Origin: Heyndrickxia sporothermodurans
GTDB taxonomy: Bacteria; Bacillota; Bacilli; Bacillales; Bacillaceae_C
NCBI GenBank assembly: GCA_018333075.1
Contig: BORH01000010.1
Coordinates: 62,001 to 126,000 of the forward strand
Length of the DNA: 64,000 nt
Reading direction: 5' to 3'
Under the pieces are notes generated by a model, which did not search any database, was not told the origin of the DNA, and was given only the letters and a program-made list of their open reading frames with translations. Made by a program: the position numbers and the translations under genes. Positions 58,977-64,000 of this stretch are shown piece by piece (positions within the stretch are counted from its first letter, which is position 1; each line of letters opens with the position of its first letter).

Positions 58977-59311
58977 AAATAACCTCTCCCTTTTAAAACT
59001 AAATTTCTTGCCTATTAAATTCGTAATTCAAGATTAAAAGCTAAAAATCCTTCAGTCTACTTACAAATTACCCTTTTTTCCACTAAATTAAAAGTAATAT
59101 TAAACAATTTATATATGTATTTCACAATGCTGTATTATTTTGAAAAACAATAAAATATATCTACTTTAGAGTAATTTTTATTGGTTTATCAAAAAGCGGT
59201 AAACGAAAAATTCTTGAAGCTAGCTCAATAATTAAATATCTAAACAAGAAAATAGAATCGATATAGAATTTCTGATATTCTTAATATATACATATTGAAG
59301 GAGATGACAAA
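58977..59311. other. Divergent intergenic region, ytkL / M24 peptidase
   Basis: This 335-bp AT-rich stretch has no ORF. A possible promoter for the peptidase is TTGAAG, 17 bp, TATCTA around 59212-59240, but it is weak. I see no operator or repeat. Confidence 0.35.
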
Positions 59312-60409
59312 ATGAATCACCGTCTATTAGATTTCAAGGAATGGCTTAAACAAAAAAATATTGATTCAGCTTTTATTACTTCTACTGAAAATGTATTTTA
59401 TTTAAGTGGATTTCACAGTGATCCGCACGAACGTTTATTAGGTGTAGCAGTTTTCCAAGACGCCGAGCCGTTTTTACTATGTCCCTCACTTGATGTCCAT
59501 GATGCAAAAGCATCTGGATGGGAATACGAAATTATCGGTTGCTCAGATACTGATAACCCTTGGGAACAGCTTGAAAAAAATATAAAAAAACGCGTTAATC
59601 ATATTAATAAATTTGCCCTTGAAAAAGAACATGTGAATGTTGAAAGATATGAGCAATTAATTAACCGTTTCAATGGAGCTCAGTTTATAGCTGCAGAAGA
59701 AAAACTACGTCAACTTCGTCTAATTAAGGATGATAAAGAAAAAGAAATATTGAAAAAAGCTGCGGAATTCGCAGATTTTGCTGTTCAGGTTGGAGTTAAT
59801 GAAATTCAAGAAGGAAAAACGGAATTAGACATCATTGCTGCTATTGAATATGAATTAAAGAAAAAAGGAATCTCCGAAATGTCCTTCGCAACAATGGTTC
59901 TTACTGGTGCAAATGCAGCTTCTCCGCACGGAAACCCAGGACTAACCAAAATAAAAAAAGGAGACTTAGTATTATTTGATTTAGGTGTTGTATATAAGGG
60001 ATATTGTTCTGATATTACCCGTACAGTTGCTTACGATCATGTAAATGATGAGCAAGAAAAAATATATAATATTGTACTAAAAGCTGAAGTAGAAGCAGTT
60101 AAAGCAATCAAGCCTGGGATTACAGCGAAGGAACTAGATAATATTGCTAGAAATATTATTTCTGAAGCTGGCTATGGAGACTTTTTCCCACATCGTTTAG
60201 GTCATGGTCTTGGAATTGGAGTTCACGAATATCCTTCAATTACAAATACGAACGAGCTTATTATTCAGGAAGGTATGGTCTTTACTGTTGAACCTGGAAT
60301 ATATGTACCAAATATTGCTGGTGTTCGGATTGAGGACGATGTTTTTGTAACAAAAAATGGTGTGGATATTTTAACATCCTATCCAAAAGAGCTTCAAATT
60401 ATTAAGTAG
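59312..60409 (+). CDS. M24-family Xaa-Pro dipeptidase
   Basis: The 365-residue enzyme is of the prolidase type, with a creatinase-like N-terminal domain (about 1-125) and a pita-bread metallopeptidase domain. Metal ligands are visible in LVLFDLGVVYKGYCSDITRT (two Asp), FPHRLGHGLGIGVHE (His), TVEPGIY (Glu) and GVRIEDDV (Glu). It probably cleaves X-Pro dipeptides, as PepQ does. AAGGAGATG precedes the ATG. It is monocistronic. Confidence 0.9.
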   Translation: MNHRLLDFKEWLKQKNIDSAFITSTENVFYLSGFHSDPHERLLGVAVFQDAEPFLLCPSLDVHDAKASGWEYEIIGCSDTDNPWEQLEKNIKKRVNHINKFALEKEHVNVERYEQLINRFNGAQFIAAEEKLRQLRLIKDDKEKEILKKAAEFADFAVQVGVNEIQEGKTELDIIAAIEYELKKKGISEMSFATMVLTGANAASPHGNPGLTKIKKGDLVLFDLGVVYKGYCSDITRTVAYDHVNDEQEKIYNIVLKAEVEAVKAIKPGITAKELDNIARNIISEAGYGDFFPHRLGHGLGIGVHEYPSITNTNELIIQEGMVFTVEPGIYVPNIAGVRIEDDVFVTKNGVDILTSYPKELQIIK

Positions 60410-60427
60410 TAAGAAATCCGCCTTTAT

Positions 60428-60613
60428 AGTGGAGAGACCCAGATAAATGAGACAAAGAAAAAACACCCCCTGAATCGTATTTATACAATATGGTTCTAAG
60501 GAGGGTGTTTTTCTATGGGCACAAGAGTACATTACCCAGAAGAAATTAAAAGGGAAACAATAAAGTTAAAGCAAGCTGGGAAGACGAAGAAATTTATAAA
60601 CTTGGATGATTAA
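60428..60613 (+). pseudogene. IS3-family left-end remnant with truncated orfA
   Basis: The ORF at 60515-60613 encodes 32 residues beginning MGTRVHYPEEIKRETIKLK, the N-terminus typical of an IS3-group OrfA helix-turn-helix protein, and then diverges to a stop. AAGGAGG lies before the ATG. A hairpin at 60459-60512 (AAAAACACCCCCT / AGGAGGGTGTTTTT) contains that RBS, as in intact elements that damp translation from read-through RNA. The rest of orfA, orfB and a right end are absent. Confidence 0.65.
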
Positions 60614-60705
60614 TATAAAGATTTAAATACTTATATTTCAACAAACAAATTTACAACTTTATATATAGTCAAATTTTTTCGTAAAATAATATTAGAATTA
60701 ACTCA

Positions 60706-60733
60706 AAAAAAAGGAGGAAGATTATCCTCCTCG
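60706..60733 (-). terminator. Terminator of the 49-residue ORF
   Basis: GGAGGA and TCCTCC pair (minus strand), followed by eight T residues, close after the ORF stop. Confidence 0.75.
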
Positions 60734-60737
60734 CTTA

Positions 60738-60887
60738 TTAACGATCCTTGTTTATATCATTAAGATCATATTGACCATCTTCTTCATCTACTACTCCATT
60801 TGCATAAGCACCCGTTATTTGATTAGTTATTTGATTAATTCCTTCTTCATTATAGATTATTTGATCCTTTTGATCTTGTTTTTTCAA
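60738..60887 (-). CDS. Small acidic protein, 49 residues, unknown
   Basis: The ORF starts with TTG at 60887, 8 nt after GGAGG, and encodes MKKQDQKDQIIYNEEGINQI, then TGAYANGVVDEEDGQYDL and a short tail. It is acidic, hydrophilic and has no membrane segment. A terminator follows. It resembles small Bacillus proteins of the DUF4025/YozQ kind, but I am not certain of that. RBS, length and terminator together support a real gene too short for usual ORF cut-offs. Confidence 0.6.
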   Translation of the reverse strand: MKKQDQKDQIIYNEEGINQITNQITGAYANGVVDEEDGQYDLNDINKDR

Positions 60888-60975
60888 AAGAAATGCCTCC
60901 TTCCTATCTTTTACTATTTTTCGAATTCATATGTAAGATATACTAACTAGAAATTGGAAGAATAAGAAGGTTGGC

Positions 60976-61494
60976 TTAATAACCTAAATCCTTTTCTATT
61001 TCATGAACAATATGTCCCAGTTCAGGTAAAATAAGCTTATTCATCGCTAATTTTACCGCTCCAAGCGAACCTGGTGTAACAAAAATAACTTTATCATTAT
61101 AAACACCCGCTGTTGCTCTTGATAACATAGATGAAGAACCTATATCTTCGGTATAGCTTAAATACCTAAAAAGCTCACCAAAACCTGTAATTTCTTTTTC
61201 AAATAAAGATGAAACAGCTTCAATTGTTACATCTCTTTTTGCAATTCCGGTACCACCATTTATTAATATCGATTGAATTTTCTGGATATTAGACATATAA
61301 AAAATCTTTTCTTGAATTTCCGATTGATTATCCTTAACAATATGATAATCTTCAATTAAATGACCATTCTCTTTTAGCAGTTTGATCATCAATTGACCAC
61401 TTTTATCTGTCTCCATTGTTCTTGAATCACTGACAGTAATAATCCCACACTGAATGTATTTACGTGCAGCATTTTTATGATTTAATATGCTCAT
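60976..61494 (-). CDS. moaB: MoaB, molybdenum cofactor biosynthesis
   Basis: The 172-residue MogA/MoaB-fold protein has GIITVSDSRTMETDKSGQLM, the NGGTGIAKRDVTIEAV motif and the late VFVTPGSLGAVKLAMNKL segment. It is expected to adenylylate molybdopterin or assist this step. The ATG at 61494 has AAAGGA 8 nt upstream. The ATG at 61503 is too close and overlaps the EcsC-family stop. The two genes are tightly packed. Confidence 0.9.
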   Translation of the reverse strand: MSILNHKNAARKYIQCGIITVSDSRTMETDKSGQLMIKLLKENGHLIEDYHIVKDNQSEIQEKIFYMSNIQKIQSILINGGTGIAKRDVTIEAVSSLFEKEITGFGELFRYLSYTEDIGSSSMLSRATAGVYNDKVIFVTPGSLGAVKLAMNKLILPELGHIVHEIEKDLGY

Positions 61495-61499
61495 AACAA

Positions 61500-62333
61500 T
61501 CATCCTTTATCAAGTAAATAACGAAATTTATAATATTTATCTGCATAATCAGTTACTTTTCTTGAAAATTGATAATTCACCCCTGCACCAATCGCTAGTG
61601 GAATAATTGATAATTTCGATTCCTTTTCCTTGTAGAACAATGAAATAAAATATGCTTTTGCTAATTGAATAAATGGTTCTTCCAACCATTGATAAGAGGT
61701 TATTTGATCTGGTCCCTCATAAAAATATTGTTTGTCATCCAAATCGAGTATCAATTGATCCCAGCCAGTTCTTTTTATTCTCTTTGGAAGTGTAGAAGCA
61801 TAAAAAACTTTTAGTGTTGTCATCATTTCAAAAGGAGTCTTTATATCATAACCGTAAGACATAGCAATAATTTGAACTGAACGTAAATTTAAAATAAGCA
61901 TCACAAGAAAATCCGTACTAAGTAAAACCGATTTTCCTGTTCCAGTTATTCCTCCCTGTACAAATGAATAAAGACGATGTCTAGCAGAATGTTGATCAGC
62001 AATATATGACACCTGATCAACTGTTAATTTCCTCATATCTGAAATAATGTGTATATTATCATTAAACACCCTAGCAGAGCTTAAAATTCTTTTTCTCACG
62101 TCTTCTTGAATTTGTAAACTTTGAATGAGAGAATTTAGATGAAATAACCAATTATCTACTTTTTCAAAGAAAGGTTCTTTCATATTATTTGGAATAAATA
62201 AAAATGCCTGATCCATCCATTTCCCATAAGTATTAATCAAATCGTTTGATCCCTCATCCTGCAATGTATCAATCCAGCCTTGAATTTGTTCCCAAACCAT
62301 CTGATCCCTATTAGTCCAATTCACTAATCTCAC
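61500..62333 (-). CDS. EcsC-family protein
   Basis: The 277-residue protein resembles the EcsC domain found with the Ecs ABC transporter, with TGTGKSVLLSTDFLVMLILNLR, IAMSYGYDIKTPFE and the glycine-rich LSIIPLAIGAGVNYQFSRKVTDYADKYY. Two segments are hydrophobic, so it is probably membrane-associated. The function is unknown. No ecsA or ecsB is adjacent. It sits between ackA and moaB in one direction. Confidence 0.7.
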   Translation of the reverse strand: MRLVNWTNRDQMVWEQIQGWIDTLQDEGSNDLINTYGKWMDQAFLFIPNNMKEPFFEKVDNWLFHLNSLIQSLQIQEDVRKRILSSARVFNDNIHIISDMRKLTVDQVSYIADQHSARHRLYSFVQGGITGTGKSVLLSTDFLVMLILNLRSVQIIAMSYGYDIKTPFEMMTTLKVFYASTLPKRIKRTGWDQLILDLDDKQYFYEGPDQITSYQWLEEPFIQLAKAYFISLFYKEKESKLSIIPLAIGAGVNYQFSRKVTDYADKYYKFRYLLDKG

Positions 62334-62383
62334 CTCTTATTTAGGAATGTTTACCCATAAGTATATCATATTAACTTAATGAA

Positions 62384-62411
62384 GAAGGCAAACCATATTG
62401 GTTCGCCTTTT
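62384..62411 (-). terminator. Hairpin after ackA
   Basis: AAGGCGAACC and GGTTTGCCTT pair as an imperfect stem. The following T-tract is short, so termination may be leaky. Confidence 0.5.
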
Positions 62412-62414
62412 AAA

Positions 62415-63605
62415 TTATTTATTCGCTAATCTCATCACATCTCTTGCAATCATAACTTCTTCATTTGTCGGAATGACCATCACCTTAACTGGAGAATGGG
62501 GATAATTTATAAATGATTCTTTTCCACGGATTTTATTTAGAGAGGGGTCCCAATATACCCCCATAAATTCTAATCCATGAAGTACTTTAGCACGAATAAG
62601 GTCACTATTTTCCCCAATACCCGCAGTAAATATAATGGCATCTACTCCTGACATTCTTGCAGAATATGAGCCAATATATTTATGAATACGGTTCGCAAAG
62701 ACTTCTAAAGCTAACTCCGCTCGGTTATTGCCTTGAGCAGCTTCGGATTCAATATCACGCAAATCACTTGATAAGCCAGAAACACCTAACATTCCTGATT
62801 TTTTATTGAGTACTTCTAGTACTTCATCAGCAGTTTTTCCGGTTTTATCCATTATAAAAGGAATTAATGCGGGATCAATATTTCCAGAACGAGTACCCAT
62901 TGCTACACCAGCTAATGGAGTAAATCCCATAGAGGTATCAATCGATTTTCCTCCTTCAATCGCAGCAATACTTGCCCCATTTCCTAAATGACAAGATATC
63001 AATCTAAGCTGCTCCACTGGTCGTCCAAGCATTTCAGCAGCACGCATAGAAACATATTTATGTGAGGTACCATGAAAACCATATTTACGAATTCCATACT
63101 TTTTATAATATTCATATGGCAAACTATATAAGTATGAGCTCTCAGGCATTGTTTGATGAAACGCTGTATCAAATACCGCTACGGCAGGAACATCCGGCAA
63201 TGCCGCCTTACAAGCCAATATTCCTGTAATATTTGCTGGATTATGAAGTGGTGCTAATTCCGATAGCAAAATGAGTTGTTGGATAACCTTTTCTGTAATA
63301 AGAACTGAATCATTAAACGTTTCTCCACCATGTACAACCCTATGACCGATTCCTTCAATTTCGATTAGTGAACGAATAATATGAAGTTCTGTTAATTTAT
63401 CCAATAATAATTTAATTGCTACTTCATGATTAGGTATATCAATTGTTTCATTATATTTTTTATCATTTATTGATATGCTGAATTTTGAATTAGGTAATCC
63501 AATTCTTTCTATAAGCCCTTTCGTTATTACATTTTCCTCAGGCATCTCAAATAGTTGAAATTTAAGTGAGGAGCTCCCCGCATTAACTGCTATTATTTTC
63601 GCCAT
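62415..63605 (-). CDS. ackA: Acetate kinase
   Basis: The 396-residue enzyme makes acetate and ATP from acetyl phosphate in overflow metabolism. [47 protein letters not shown] and the [15 protein letters not shown] motif show an intact ASKHA-fold kinase. The RBS AAAGGG lies before 63605. A promoter and perfect cre box lie upstream, spaced as in CcpA-activated ackA. Confidence 0.97.
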   Translation of the reverse strand: MAKIIAVNAGSSSLKFQLFEMPEENVITKGLIERIGLPNSKFSISINDKKYNETIDIPNHEVAIKLLLDKLTELHIIRSLIEIEGIGHRVVHGGETFNDSVLITEKVIQQLILLSELAPLHNPANITGILACKAALPDVPAVAVFDTAFHQTMPESSYLYSLPYEYYKKYGIRKYGFHGTSHKYVSMRAAEMLGRPVEQLRLISCHLGNGASIAAIEGGKSIDTSMGFTPLAGVAMGTRSGNIDPALIPFIMDKTGKTADEVLEVLNKKSGMLGVSGLSSDLRDIESEAAQGNNRAELALEVFANRIHKYIGSYSARMSGVDAIIFTAGIGENSDLIRAKVLHGLEFMGVYWDPSLNKIRGKESFINYPHSPVKVMVIPTNEEVMIARDVMRLANK

Positions 63606-63806
63606 TACTACCGTCCCTTTCCACCATTTGAAATCTTCTATATTTAGTTACAAAAATTTGACTTTGTTTCGTAACGATAAAATGTTAAATATTTATTAAT
63701 ATAATACCTTTTCAACAATGATTAGAGGAGTTTTTCATAAATTTGACAAATTTTTTTAATTACAATTTTAAAACCCCATGGAATAATCACGTTCACTCGA
63801 TTCCTC

Positions 63807-63835
63807 ATTTTAATGCGCCAAACAGATAATATCAA
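63807..63835 (-). promoter_or_regulatory. Sigma-A promoter of ackA
   Basis: TTGATA (63835-63830), 17 bp and TAAAAT (63812-63807). The start is expected near 63800, giving a leader of about 195 nt. Confidence 0.65.
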
Positions 63836-63848
63836 GCATAAAGAAGAA

Positions 63849-63862
63849 TGAAATCGATTTCA
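63849..63862 (-). promoter_or_regulatory. cre box upstream of ackA
   Basis: TGAAATCGATTTCA is a perfect 14-bp palindrome matching the cre pattern TGWAANCGNTNWCA at every position. Its centre is about 55 bp upstream of the predicted ackA start, the position used for CcpA activation in B. subtilis. Confidence 0.75.
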
Positions 63863-64000
63863 AACGGAAGATAGTTTATTCAAATGATTTTGAATTCCAT
63901 TAGACTTGAAATAAGAAAATCGCGGTGCGCCTTGTTCATCGACATACTAGGAAAATTGGAGTTCAAATTTTTCCCGCAAGGACTTCGACTGAGATAAAGG

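Noticed and set aside
63663-63680. cre-like GTTTCGTAACGA close to ackA
   Set aside because: Several conserved cre positions mismatch; the box at 63849-63862 is far better.
63920-64000. Repeat-like sequence with a GGAAAATT / AATTTTTCC stem at the right edge
   Set aside because: It is cut by the window end and no second copy is visible, so it cannot be called.

Overview
The window is AT-rich chromosomal DNA from an endospore-forming member of the Bacillaceae. The evidence is the spore genes (sspI, ytvI, ytrH, ytrI, ytaF, ytxC), a DnaB/DnaI helicase-loading pair, DnaE as second replicative polymerase, T-box leaders on pheS and thrS, an L20 leader on infC, and a gene order that follows Bacillus subtilis from etfB to ackA as I recall it. 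It is not B. subtilis itself: phoPR is absent between polA and mdh, where an hflK-hflC pair and a MaoC-like gene sit, and several other accessory genes differ. Most genes lie on the minus strand.

Layout. 1-4.4 kb: fatty-acid degradation (etfB, fadB, fadR, lcfA), with a FadR-type operator at the fadR promoter. 4.3-11.2 kb: yshE, mutS2, polX, a cvpA-like gene, zapA and divergent rnhC. 11.3-24 kb: a Bax-inhibitor-1 membrane protein, then translation genes (pheST, an rRNA/tRNA methyltransferase, infC-rpmI-rplT, thrS), interspersed with sspI, an M42 peptidase, ysdB and a TVP38 membrane protein. 24-30.8 kb: ytxC, dnaI, dnaB, nrdR, speD, gapB and coaE. 30.8-41.5 kb: ytaF, mutM, polA, hflC-hflK, a MaoC-like gene and the TCA genes mdh, icd, citZ. 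42-50.6 kb: ytvI, fxsA, pyk, pfkA, accA, accD, a GntR regulator and malic enzyme. 50.7-64 kb: dnaE, ytrH-ytrI, nrnA, ytpI, ytoI, ytkL, an M24 peptidase, moaB, an EcsC-family gene and ackA.

The genes form one carbon-control theme. Glycolysis (pfkA, pyk), gluconeogenesis (gapB), TCA entry (citZ, icd, mdh), anaplerosis (malic enzyme), malonyl-CoA synthesis (accDA), beta-oxidation and overflow acetate (ackA) are all here. Several carry recognisable control sites: cre-like boxes at citZ, the MaoC-like gene and ackA, CcpN-like boxes at gapB, a GntR-type palindrome at malic enzyme, and the FadR operator.

I found no CRISPR array, prophage, defence island or biosynthetic cluster. The least explained items are a structured speD leader, two structured intergenic repeats (19.8 and 21.5 kb), a long inverted repeat between nrdR and dnaB, a palindrome just before the ytxC ribosome binding site, several unlisted small ORFs and an IS3-type remnant. 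All motif calls were made by eye; no database search was run.
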